Shown here: positions 43,201-53,683 of the stretch, in pieces
Numbering within the stretch: the first letter of the stretch is position 1
Layout: the number at the start of each line of letters is the position of its first letter
Assembly: GCA_949987705.1 (NCBI GenBank)
Contig: OX465281.1
Location: forward strand, 8,844,001 to 8,908,000
DNA: 64,000 nucleotides
From: Thereva unica
Lineage: Eukaryota > Arthropoda > Insecta > Diptera > Therevidae
Direction of reading: 5' to 3'
Notes under the pieces: generated by a model
Told to the model about the DNA's origin: nothing
The model's input: only the letters and a program-made list of their open reading frames with translations
Databases searched by the model: none
Program-made: the position numbers and the translations under genes

Positions 43201-43479
43201 GACTAACATGGCATGCAGTTTTGTGTTTTCAAACATAAACCTCAGTTCATCCATTTTATTTCTCAGACTTCTTGCATTCATGGTACATACATATATTCAT
43301 CCCTGAGGAGGAAGAGCAGAGGATATTCAGTAGCCTTCCTTCGCCGTGCACTCTATCAGAGAAATTCATCGTTATATAATGAGCACCAGAGCCACATAAA
43401 CTAAATCACACACGCAGAAATAATATAAAGAGAAGTGTAAAGCATTGGAAGAAGAGAGAAAGATAGAAGAAGAAGATAA

Positions 43480-43660
43480 GACGAAATTCTTAAGGCTAAC
43501 ATAACAAAAGAAATATAAAATCGAAAATATAAATATATAAAAAATTAAAAAAACAAAAAAAAGTTAAAACAAAATAAAATTATCTATAAATGAAAAAAAA
43601 AGAAAGAAATTAATAACAAATTCGAAAAAAAGCAGTAAAGAAAAGTAAAAATACTCTCAA
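43480..43660. other. A-rich low-complexity stretch
   Basis: A-rich sequence with scattered short A-runs between LINE-D and the repeat array of IR-6. No gene. Confidence 0.8.
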
Positions 43661-43666
43661 GAAAGT

Positions 43667-43773
43667 CTATTTGCAGAAGTTTGCAATCCTCTATACTCCT
43701 TTTTCGAAAATAAAAGCTTTAAAGATTTTCGTAAATTAGATTTCAAGATTATCGCAAATAAAAGCTTTCAAGC
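43667..43773. repeat. 25-bp AAGCTT-rich repeat, truncated, fused to IR-6
   Basis: Leader GTCTATTTGCAGAAGTTTGC and two or three units, ending CTTTCAAGC, immediately joined to IR coding sequence at 43774. Confidence 0.8.
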
Positions 43774-44182
43774 TGAGAAAAATTTTAATCTTTCGTTTGT
43801 ATATGCCCACGCATCATACGGTGGTGACAAGAACACATATAACGAATTGCAACCTCATTTGAGGAAATTGGACATCTGTTCCGCTTTATCACATATCAGT
43901 TTCCTATGTAAAGGCACTTGGATGTTTCGGGAGAATTTTGATGAATACATTCTTTTTGTTCATGCTTTTGGTTTATATGATCATTGGAACAAAATAGCAT
44001 ATTATGAATTTAGTCGGGATAAAGCACGAGCTCCCAGTTATCCAGATGATGCAGCAAAACCTATCAAAATTGAACATTTTGAATTAATACTGAGAGTGTA
44101 TGTTTGTGGAATTGTTGTAAGTTTTTGTTGTTTTGTAATAGAAGTTTTTCTCAATTGTTTCAACAGAAAATTTTTTTTATAA
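43774..44182 (+). pseudogene. IR-6, C-terminal fragment
   Basis: Starts in the middle of S2 at the EKNFNLSFVYAHAS motif and keeps the last 136 or so codons, including STW/GTWMFRENFDEYILF and M3 (HFELILRVYVCGIVVSFCC). Everything upstream is missing and replaced by the AAGCTT-rich repeat. The C terminus differs slightly (ending FNRKFFL) because of a T-run. There is no start codon or signal peptide. Downstream flank equals that of IR-5 without the Helitron. Confidence 0.9.
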
Positions 44183-44234
44183 AAATAAATTAAATATTAA
44201 CTAAAAAAAACAGTTTACATCATTGCCCTAATCA

Positions 44235-45100
44235 TAATACATAAATATAAGTTAAACCATATTTTTTAGTACAGGACCCGAATTCATTCTTAATAGTACA
44301 GGACCCGGTTCATTCTTAGCATACTCGGTGCGATGTGAATATTCCTTAAGCAGTTTCATGTGTCTCGTCTGTCGGACATCGTCATTGAACCTAATTCTAT
44401 TTGATAGAAACTGCACTTTAAGATTGCTATTTATAAAGTCCTAGGTAAGGCATGAGATAAGCAACCGACTAGATGACGTACCCAAGTAGAAATTTCGATT
44501 GGAGACTCGCTAGTAACTGCCAAGTTTTTTCATTCTCCCTGTAGTTTTTTGGCGAGAGAGCTCGATACATACTTGGCAGTTTTGATCCATTTTCACGTAT
44601 CGCGACTCGATAGACGCTGGTAAAAAAACTCAGACAAAATCTCAGAAAAACTAGAGAAGAATTTTTTTTCGCCAACCCGAATATAGATGTTACTACTAGC
44701 CCCCAAAAAAGCTGGTTAAAGACGACCAGGCTATGAAAACGGAAAATAACCATATATGTAACTGCTGATTGACAAAAAATGAGTTTACAATTTATGAAAC
44801 CAGAGACAGTAATAAGACTGATGACGACTTAGCACATTTCGCTACTTAAGCCTAGTAGTTTGTTTTAACATGTGAATTATATTATGAAGGGAAAAGTGGA
44901 ATAAAAATATATTTGACTATACATATTGAATGGAATGAAACTGGCTAGTGTTTCGCTGAGTTCACTGGACACTTACTACTCTAGTGCTACTAAAAAACTA
45001 TGTACTACTGACTAGCAGTTTTTCTCGAATCTATCGAGTCCAGGGTGACTACAAGATTTCGCGTGAGTAACTGGGCACTTTTCGATTAGTTTGACTACTT
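44235..45100. other. IR-6 downstream block and unassigned sequence
   Basis: 44235-44560 repeats the IR-5 flank at 40338-40680. It also has an internal small duplication of AGTACAGGACCCG. From 44560 to 45100 I see no gene or repeat that I can name. Confidence 0.6.
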
Positions 45101-45109
45101 TACTTTTTT

Positions 45110-45830
45110 CTCACAAGAAACCAGCCAGATCTTATCAAATCTCGACAATTTTCTACTTGGGTAGCGTGAAAAAAAGATTTTTTTGTATTGATTTAATCCT
45201 ATTACTATGTAATATAGCATCCAATATCGAGCATGCGTATTCCAGAATAAGGCGTAAAAAAGATGTGGAATATCGTTAAGTTTTTCGGATAGATCAGGGA
45301 CATATTTAGGGAGCGGGCTTAGATGACTGCCCTAAGGTATCCCGGAAGTCTCGGCGATTTCATTTGATAAAAATCCTTAAAATCAAATCACCTGAGTTCT
45401 TCCTTTAAGATAAGTTCTTGTCCATTCCAGGACAGCAACTGATATTCAAATTTTGTATAGTTTGCTATTAAAATATGGCGGTCAACACTATCAAAGGAGA
45501 AAGCGTCGATTTGACGACCTTTCTCCATAACACAAAACAGCTCAATGTAAAAGACTTGTGAAGCTTGATGGAAAAGGCCAAATGTTTTGAAAACAGTTTC
45601 TCGTCGAAAAATTGCTGATCTGGTTTGAAAAATTCGTGCTAATTTTTAAAGGGCAACGTAATTTTTGCACTGTTTTTAAATAGAGGATTTAGATAAGTGA
45701 TGTCTTGTTGGGAACGCAACAGCCGAGATGAAATGAGAGTTGGATTCAACGGCATCCAATACTACCTTGATTGAACAGCTAGAAACAAAGCTTTCAAACC
45801 AGTTCCTTAGAACAGAGATGTGAGTTAATT
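45110..45830 (-). pseudogene. LINE relics (LINE-A-like and LINE-B-like)
   Basis: On the minus strand, 45150-45270 resembles the LINE-A thumb region (rc of NIEHAYSRIRR; compare 3650-3750). 45725-45825 matches LINE-B at about 29150-29240 (GGATTCAACGGCATCCAATA, CCAGTTCCTTAGAAC). Between them, text such as CACTATCAAAGGAGAAAGCG corresponds to an RT DxxKAFDSV block. No open frame. Confidence 0.65.
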
Positions 45831-45904
45831 TCACAGTTTTTGAGAACGTGTTGCATTAGAGCCTTCAACAATTTTCCGGTTTTCTGTTGCACAAATAAAT
45901 CTAC

Positions 45905-46400
45905 TTTCAAAAAGGTCTATTTGCAGAAGTTTACTCCTTTTCCGAGTTTAAAAGCTTTCAACCTTTTCGTAAATAAAAGCTTTCAAATTTTTCGTAAATA
46001 AATGCTTTCAAGCTTTTCGTAAATAAAAGCTTTCAAGCTTTTCGAAAAAGCTTTTAAGCTTTTCGTAAATAAAAGCTTTCAAGCTTTTCGTAAATAAAAG
46101 CTTTCAAACTTTTCGTAAATAAAAGTTTTTAAGCTTTTTATTAACGTTTTTCATTATATAAAAATTTGGAAGTTTTTTTTTTAAATAAGAGCTTTGAGCG
46201 ATTTCAATAATTAATATTTCGAAGTTTTCATAACAAAAAGCTTTCATGTTTTAAAATTGGTGGCTAAAAAAGCTCTGAACTTTCCGTAAATTCCGGCTTT
46301 GAAGTTTTCATAAGTAAAAGCTTTGAAGATGAGAAGCTTCTCCTAAATAAAACCATTAAAATTGGTTAATCCATCTGGCGATTTTCAGGTTGTTTTTTGA
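45905..46400. repeat. 25-bp AAGCTT-rich repeat element upstream of IR-7
   Basis: Leader GGTCTATTTGCAGAAGTTTA, then about eight regular units of GTAAATAAAAGCTTTCAAGC plus TTTTC, then degenerate units and the tail TTGGTTAATCCATCTGGCGA. This is the most regular array in the window. Confidence 0.9.
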
Positions 46401-46766
46401 ATATCCTTATGCTGACAATTACCATATCTGCGTTATAGCGGAACAGTTCAATAAAGTTCATTTCAATCCGGTGAATGGCTTCACCGACCTTCACCGTTTG
46501 TTCAGATCGGGCTTAAAATTTTGTTGCTTTTTCGCAAGAAGTTATAACTAGAAAAGCTCACTGGAATGACACAAAAAGCAATTTCAAATAAATCTAAATA
46601 TCATATTGATTTTTTATAAATAGATATGTTCTTTTATAACTTATGTACACTGTATAGGAACTGATCAGTATGTGTGTATTTAGTTATTCGATAATATCAT
46701 AAAAACTAATCAGCTAAAAATACAATCGTGTGAGAAACTAGGAAGACGAAAGTTTAATCATCAATC

Positions 46767-46862
46767 ATGAAAATTGTCATAAGCTACGCGGAACTTCACA
46801 TCAATGAAATCATACTTTCCATTCCACTGAAACACGTACTACCAACATGTTCTGTTCATTGA
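46767..46862 (+). CDS. overlapping upstream ORF of IR-7
   Basis: ATG at 46767, 80 nt before the IR-7 ATG. It stops at TGA 46860-46862, two codons earlier than in IR-1 because 6 nt are missing from the IR-7 signal-peptide region. The peptide carries ISYAELHINEI. Confidence 0.5.
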   Translation: MKIVISYAELHINEIILSIPLKHVLPTCSVH

Positions 46863-48566
46863 TTTTGTTATTATTTGTTTCAATACGAAATTCGAATTCA
46901 ATAAATGTAAATGAATTAATTGAACTAACTGAGGACCTGTGCGACGTTTACAAATTTGAAAATTTGGTGATATTTTCTACCAATGATACAAGGGATAACA
47001 GTGGTTTAGTATCGGAAATATTCGCCCGTGAGTTTCAGCGAAAAGAGATTTTAACAACGATTTGGACGAATATAATAATGGAAATTGAACAAGTAAAGTT
47101 TTTGCATAAAAATATTTTATCAATTGCTTTTATGGATGAACAAGGTGATAACATGAAGGAACTGATAAGTGGAACGTTGACTTTTAATCGTGCATCAAAA
47201 ATAATTTTTGTTTTGTCTTCTAACGAAGTGGAGATTATAGAATTACTTTTTGACTTTTGCTGGGAACGCTATTGCAATCGTGGAAGGCAATGAAACAAAT
47301 CGCATTTTCGGTTATAATCCATTCTTAAATCTTTTGGGTGAGGAGAAGTCTTCAACCGATGTGACAAAATTATTTGTTGGAAAGGTCAGAAATTATCACG
47401 GAGTTAAAATTCGAACAAATTTTAAACCAAACACCCCATATATTTTGGATTATGTTAACACCAAAGGCGAGGCGGACATTACTGGAACTGGATATGAATT
47501 ATTGAAGCAATTTTCAAAAGTTTTTAATGCGACGTTGACTATCCTTGACAAGAACACTTCTTTATTGTATCAACATAACGACCACGCATTGATTAATGAA
47601 GAGTTGGTAGATATTTTAGTATCAGGGATCTATGTAGATGCGGACTCTATGGACTTCTTGTCTTATCCGTATTTAATGCACAAGATATGCTTATTCACTC
47701 CAGCAAGTATTCCAATACCAGCATCGCTGTACATTTTGCTGCCTTTTGATCAACTGGTTTGGTGCACCTTGATATCGTTTATTCTATTGACGAGCTTGGC
47801 GGGATATTTGACTGCCCTTGCAATAAAAGAGAATAGCAGTTTTGGAAAGTTCTTCCTTGAAATTATCCTGCGAATACTTTACTTACCTTATTCAGGACTA
47901 AACAATACTAAATGGATTATTTTCTATTCGCTCGTTCTTCTTCTGGGATTTATAGTGTCCAACATCTATTTGGCTAGAATGGTAAGCCTTATCGCTCGTA
48001 CCGTATTTCTCGAAACAGTCAAAACCATTGAGGATATTGAAAAATTTCAAATAAAAATCGAAGGGGCGAAATCGGAACTAATTAATGCAATGCCGGCCAT
48101 GCTCAATATTTCAAAAGATTTATTCGTTGCCCTTGAATTCGACGAGGTAACTGAATGTGAGAAAAATTATAATCTTTCGTTTGTATATGTCCACGCAGCA
48201 GACATTGGGCACAAGAACACATATAATGAATTGAAACCTCATATGAAGAAATTGGACATCTGTTCTTGTTTACTACATATCGGTTTCCTATTTCAAAGCA
48301 CTTGGATGTTTCGGGATAATTTTAATGAATATATTCAATTTATTAATGCTTTTGGATTATATGATCATTGGAACAAAATAGCAGATTATGAATTTAGTCG
48401 GAGCAAAGTACGAGCTCCCAGTTATCCAGATGTTGGAGCAAAACCTATCAAAATTGAACATTTTGAATTGATATTAAAAATGTATTTTTGTGGAATTGTT
48501 GTAAGTTTTTGTTGTTTTATAATAGAATTTTTTCTCAATTGTTTAAACAAAAGAATTATTTATTAA
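46847..48566 (+). pseudogene. IR-7, ionotropic receptor with 14-nt deletion
   Basis: Full-length paralogue closest in its N-terminal half to IR-9 (shared SGLVSEIFAREFQRKE and SNEVEIIELLFDFCW). A 14-nt deletion near 47263 (TGCTGGGAACGC here, where IR-9 has an additional ATGGAAGATTATAA) shifts the frame. The rest (to 48566) is open, with S1, M1, M2, S2 and M3 all present. The signal peptide is two residues shorter. As written it encodes only the N-terminal domain. Poly(A) signal AATAAA follows the stop. Confidence 0.88.
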
Positions 48567-48569
48567 AAT

Positions 48570-49780
48570 AAATTAAAATTATAAATTGAAAAAAGACCGT
48601 TTTTTAATTTGATTTGACCTTCGTCAGTCGCAAGTTTTTAGGGCATATTTCCAATTTCCTAAATAATCCATTTTTTTGCCCTTGCCCTTCAAAATTTGAA
48701 CTGAATGATATCTGCATAGTCACTTGAATCTGATCCTGGTGAGCTCAGTCCGTCACAGATTCGCTGGATGCAAACTACCGCGAAAAAATTGGAAGAATTG
48801 CAGACATCTGCGGCTTGACACATCGCAGACATCTCGACACGGTAAGCATCCTCAAACCAGTTTCAATCTTGCAGGGGATACACCTATACTTCTTGAAGGG
48901 TCGATCCTCCTAAGCGTCTTGATCACCAAAGCCCCTCGTGGGATTGAACTTCCTCAGGCGAATTTGGAGGCTAGATTAGATTCCATGCTTCCTCTGGATC
49001 CTTCTCTGCAGCTCTGGAAGTGTAAGCTCTTTTACCAATTTTTTGATGAACACCCTCCCGCGCAATGGCTCAGGATCATTTCCAAGGGAGGTAATTCCAA
49101 CCACATTCATCATCGTATAAAATATTACCATTAGCCAATGCTTGTCATACATCATAACTTTAACACATTTTGTCTGCAGTATTGACTCCACTTTTTGTCG
49201 AAACATTGGAACTTAGCTTAAACCACAAAGACTCATGAGCGAGTTTTAACATTCCTGAAAAAAAAAACTACCTACACACGAATGAATGTACTAACAAACT
49301 ACTCTCTACTCTAAACTAGTGAGGAGTGAGCAAAGCCGGCGCTTTTTTATCCTAGTGAAAGACAGTGGAAACAAACACAAACATTTGTCGTCAATGTAGT
49401 CAATTTGATGAAAATTAATATAACAATGCTAATTGCTCATTTTACAAAGCGGCCGGGTGTTGATAGGTTTTGGTTTAACGAACGAAAAACCGTACAACGG
49501 GCGGAGCCGATAAATCGTAACGTTTTAGCCGGTAGGCCCCGTTGATTTTTTGAAGTGAAAACTTCTTTAGCCGCGTTGGGCACTTTTTGATAGGGGAAAA
49601 TGTTATGGGTTCGCGTCACCGACATGCTCATGACTGGCGCACGCGCTCAATCGATTATAATCAAAAACTTTTTGATTTTGAATAAAAAAATAAATCTGAC
49701 CGCCTACTATTATTCAATTAAGTATCGAAAATGAAAATATAAAACCAGTCATTTTGAACGTCACACTTCATTACTTCATA
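48570..49780. other. IR-7 downstream flank and unassigned sequence
   Basis: Starts with IR-type 3' flank (CCGTTTTTTAATTTGATTTG) and a piece of the IR-3/IR-4 downstream block (GAGCTCAGTCCGTCACAGAT). ORFs at 48724-49134 and on the minus strand are not recognisable. At about 49445-49560 is a diverged piece of the long-TIR element (GATAGGTTTTGG, TTTTAGCCGGTAGG). Confidence 0.5.
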
Positions 49781-49781
49781 T

Positions 49782-50262
49782 ATGGACATACATACTAAAT
49801 TCACTAGATGCATTGGTGTTAATGTTTCTGATATAGGCGAAATATGCGTTGCTCGTTGCAGTTCCGAGAATGGGCAATACGTATTAATGGTTGCCGTTTA
49901 TATTTCGCTTGGAAAATCTATGAGACAGATACAACAATTTTTATTCGAAAATTTGATGATTTATACAAAAGAAGGTTCTGAAATTCTCGAAAAAAGATTC
50001 GGCGAAAAATATGATAATGTACCGATGATTTTAAGTGGAGACTTCAATATTAACTTTGCAGATGATAGCTACCATTAATTGAATTTTTAAATACAACACT
50101 TAATTTAAATATGTCCAATGATCGGAAACTTAGTACTACTTACCAAATATAAAACGACGATCGATGCGGTTTTTACGCGATACTTAGATAAATTCGAATC
50201 AAACATTTTCATTTCTTACTTTAGTTACCATAACCCGATTGTATCTTTTTTACAAAAGTGCT
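49782..50262 (+). pseudogene. endonuclease-domain fragment, Helentron-like
   Basis: An endonuclease/exonuclease/phosphatase-type fragment. VPMILSGDFNINF is followed by NTTLNLNMSND, and in another frame by TTIDAVFTRYLD and FISYFSYHNPIVSF. This combination is familiar from endonuclease domains attached to Helitron/Helentron-type helicase proteins. At least two frame changes and a stop break it. Confidence 0.5.
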
Positions 50263-50273
50263 AATGAAATAGG

Positions 50274-50618
50274 ATGGTCAAAATTGCTACATTACAATTA
50301 CATAATTTAAAAAATAATTCTGAGATATCGGTTGAAGATGCAGCAGCATTAAATTTTATAGAAAAAAGTACACTTATTAATGAAGACGCAGTTACTTGTG
50401 CTACATATTTTAATAAGTTGGTTAATGTCCTAATGAAAATACTGCAATCAAAAAGATTTAGTCCTTTCAAGAAATATAGAATTTTGTATTACTTCAAAAG
50501 AATCGAATTTCAACATCTAAGTTCTAAGTTTTCACTTCTATCGGCAGTCCCTATAACTGCCAATTTTTTTTTGTTGGAATTTTACATGTTACGCCTATTT
50601 TTAAATCTCGAATTCTGA
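50274..50618 (+). pseudogene. Helitron Rep-domain fragment
   Basis: A 114-codon open stretch with CATYFNKLVNVLMKILQSKR and YFKRIEFQH, matching the Helitron-like N-terminal region just before the RGSPHxH Rep motif. The HUH histidines are not reached because the sequence diverges after EFQH. It is a fragment with no helicase. It is the only trace in the window of the machinery that could mobilise the Helitron at 37690-40337. Confidence 0.55.
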
Positions 50619-50854
50619 AATTGCGCCCGGTGCAAGTGCATGATTAGCACCTATGAAAGCGCCGCCCCTGGGAGTGAGTTGGATGAGTTGCACATGAGTA
50701 CGGATCGTACCAGTGTAAAAAGAACGATAACATTCTCAACTCATCGTTCCACTTTTCTGATTGTCGCATTTTTAGAATACGTTTCCATTACTGGAAGATT
50801 AGTCTGGTTCATTTAGGAGTGATTTTAGCCAATGATAAGCCAGTACATTTGACA

Positions 50855-51700
50855 TTGTTTTAGTCGAATCTGTTCAGTTTTTTTGTTTCCCGTGATGTTT
50901 CCAGTTTAGTCTTGAATCTAAATGGAGACCAAGTGTTTTTGCATATTCTACCTGGGTCCTTGCCCCCATTGAGATATAAGTGTAAGGTGTTGTTTTTACG
51001 ACGCAAGGTAAATGTCACATGGACTGATTTATGCTCATTCATCTTGATTTTCCAATTTGTCGTCCATTTGCTAACATGATTCCAAGCTCGTTGGACTACT
51101 TTTGGTTGAGATATGTCTTTTGACATAATTACGGTATCATCCCACAGTAGAGAGCAGGTATAGGAAGGGTCTCAATACGCCCCTCTGCGAAATTCCCGTT
51201 AGTATCGGACAAAAGTCAGAATATACTTCTTCATAGATGACCCTGAACTTGCGATCAGAGAGGTATGACTCAAGCAATTGGCAGTAATTTTGTGGTGGCA
51301 GTTTGCTTATCTTGTATACCAATTCTTCGTGCCAAACGCTGTCAAAGGCTTGAGCTACATCTAAGAATACGGCAGGTCAATATTCCTTTTCTTCTAGGGC
51401 TTGCTCTATGACAGTAGTGATTCGATGGATTTGATCTATTGTGGAGTGGTTATTCTTGAATTAAAATTGATAATCAGGAAACTTTACTAAAGGTTTAAGA
51501 CGTTTTAGTAACAATTTTTCAAATTGTTTAGAAATGATGGGAAGCAATGAAATTGGTCCGCATACTGGCATTAAATAAGTATGTAAACATGATGAATACT
51601 TTGTGAAGAAGTTCCTTGAATAGACGGCGATACTCGATCGATTCCAATTCTTTTAAAAACTTGATTTGGTTGATTAGTAAGTTATGTAAATATTGGATTG
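50855..51700 (-). pseudogene. Jockey-type LINE RT relic
   Basis: Minus strand. LLESYLSDRKFRVIYEEVYS with GISQRGVLRPFLYLL (a decayed GVPQGSVLGP block) is followed by NHVSKWTTNWKIKMNEHKSV. The two are brought together without the YADD/FADD motif between them, so the catalytic palm has been deleted. The KAFDSV block lies further along at about 51330-51370. Different family from LINE-B. Confidence 0.75.
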
Positions 51701-52200
51701 AATGTTATGAGGTTGGAACACTGTTGCAAAGTGTTGGGCAAAGAGTTTGGCTCTTTCATTGTCTTGCCGAATTCATCTGAATTGAGTATTTCTTTGCGGT
51801 AGTATTCGAGTTACGGGTCGTTTGCACTAGTATTCGAGTTACGGACGCTTTCCACAATGACTAGTCTTTACCCATTTCGGAACTCAGTTCGCTCAGCTAG
51901 TTATCAAAGCATTCTTGTTTGTACCTTGTAATTAGTTTATTTACACCGTTACTTACGCTATTGAACACACAAGGGTTAATCACCTAATTTGTAGCAAAAT
52001 ATATGCGATCATATGAAGTAAACGTAAAACGCGCTTCCTGTAAGGAATTTCTCTTGAAGCAAGTTAAAGCACGAAACTCGCTGTTTTATATTTTGAACAT
52101 CATCTTACAGGACCCACAGGTTATTTTTTCACGTAGATTGGTTGAGAATTGACATGTTTTAACAATATTTTAATGCATTTATTTATAGGTGTTTTTGTTA
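51700..52200. other. unassigned, with partial IR upstream block
   Basis: No gene. From about 52000 the text (TATGCGATCATATGAAGTAA, AAAGCACGAAACTC) follows the IR-1 upstream block at about 4510-4590 with gaps. Confidence 0.55.
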
Positions 52201-52204
52201 TTCA

Positions 52205-52480
52205 TTAAAAAGCTTTGTACTTAAGCTTTCAAGCGTTTTGCAAGTAAAATAAATACAAAGTTTGAAACTTTACAAGCTTTCATCAACAAAAGCTTTGACG
52301 CTTTACCTAAATAAAAGCTTTGAAGCATATAAGCTTTCTGAAGTAAAAGCTTTGAAGCTTTCGCGTAGTTAAAATAATAAAAAGCTTTAAAGCTTTATAA
52401 TTTTTTCTAAGTAAAAACTTTAAAGCTTTTCGTAAAATAAAGCTTTTCGTAAATTAATGCTTTAACGCTTTTCGTAAATA
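52205..52480. repeat. 25-bp AAGCTT-rich array upstream of IR-8
   Basis: Degenerate units with AAAGCTTTGAAGC and TTTTCGTAAATAAA, in the same relative position as upstream of IR-1 and IR-2. Confidence 0.8.
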
Positions 52481-53046
52481 AAATGGGTTAATGGGTAATA
52501 GCTGTCTAGGCTCATTAACAGCATTCTAGTGTAGATACCGTGATTTCTCGTTCGTTTTGACCGTTGCTAATTTAAATCGTTCTGATATTCACCCTTCAAT
52601 CTTCTTCTTCTTCTTCTCTTCTTTTTACTGTAGATATCTTGACCGTCATTTTCGTTTCCTATAAACAAGCGTTTAGAGTTTGTATTTACGATGTAGTATT
52701 GGATTGGTAGCCTGCGTTTATAAAGACATCAATTGTGTTATTGTTACTCCATCTGGCGACCGCTGCAAATAACAATATTTTGCGCCAAGGCGAATTTAAT
52801 CAGTCTTACATATTATCATTGTCATGCTCTATTTATGCATCCCACATTTATAGTTAGTTGTACGTAATCGTACCAAAATCTGGTAGTGTTTATTTTAGTG
52901 GTATATAAATTTTTAATAACTTATGTTCCCTATATAGGAACTGATCAATATTGGTTTATTTAGTTATTCGATTATATCATAAAAACTAATCAGCTAAAAA
53001 TATAATCGTGTGAGAAACTAGGAAGACGAAAGTTTAATCATCAATC

Positions 53047-53148
53047 ATGGAAATTGTCACGAGCTACGCGGAACTTCACATTGATGATATCGTACTTTCC
53101 ATTCCACTGAAACCTGAACTACCAACATGTTCTGTTCACTGGTGTTAA
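53047..53148 (+). CDS. overlapping upstream ORF of IR-8
   Basis: ATG at 53047, 80 nt before the IR-8 ATG. TAA at 53146-53148. The peptide has TSYAELHIDDI and IPLKPELPTC. Confidence 0.5.
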   Translation: MEIVTSYAELHIDDIVLSIPLKPELPTCSVHWC

Positions 53149-53683
53149 TTTTGTTATTTTTTGTTTCAATACGAAATTCGTATTCAATAAATGTAAATGA
53201 ATTGATTGAACTAACTGAGGACCTGTGCGACGTTTACAAATTTGAACATTTGGTGATATTTTCATCCAATGAACCAAGTGATAACAGTAGTTCAGATGCC
53301 GAAATATTCGCTCGTGAATTTCAGCGAAAAGTTATTTTATCTACAATTTGGGTGCATTTAATAATGGATTATGAGCAAGTAAAGTTAATCCATAAAAATG
53401 TTTTATCAATTGTGTTCCTGGATGAACAAGGTGACAACTTGAAGTTAGCGATAAGTAACACTTTAACTTTTGCTCGTGCTTCAAAAATTATTATTGTTTT
53501 ACCTTCTAACAAAGTGGAGATTGTGAAAATAAAACTGCTTTTTCAATGGTGCTGGTCATTTTGGATGATAAACGCTATTGCACTCGTGGAAGAGAATAAC
53601 AGAAATCGCATTTTCGGTTATAATCCATTCTTAAATATATTTGCTGAAGAGAAATCATCGTCCGATGTGACCAAATTATTTGT
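53127..53683 (+). pseudogene. IR-8, 5' part only
   Basis: First 185 or so codons: signal peptide and N-terminal domain up to SSDVTKLFV, very close to IR-5. After TTATTTGT at 53683 the sequence becomes LINE-C. No S1, membrane segments or S2 follow, because the IR sequence beyond the LINE starts again at codon 22 of another copy. The ORF runs 18 codons into the LINE and stops at 53738. Confidence 0.92.
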
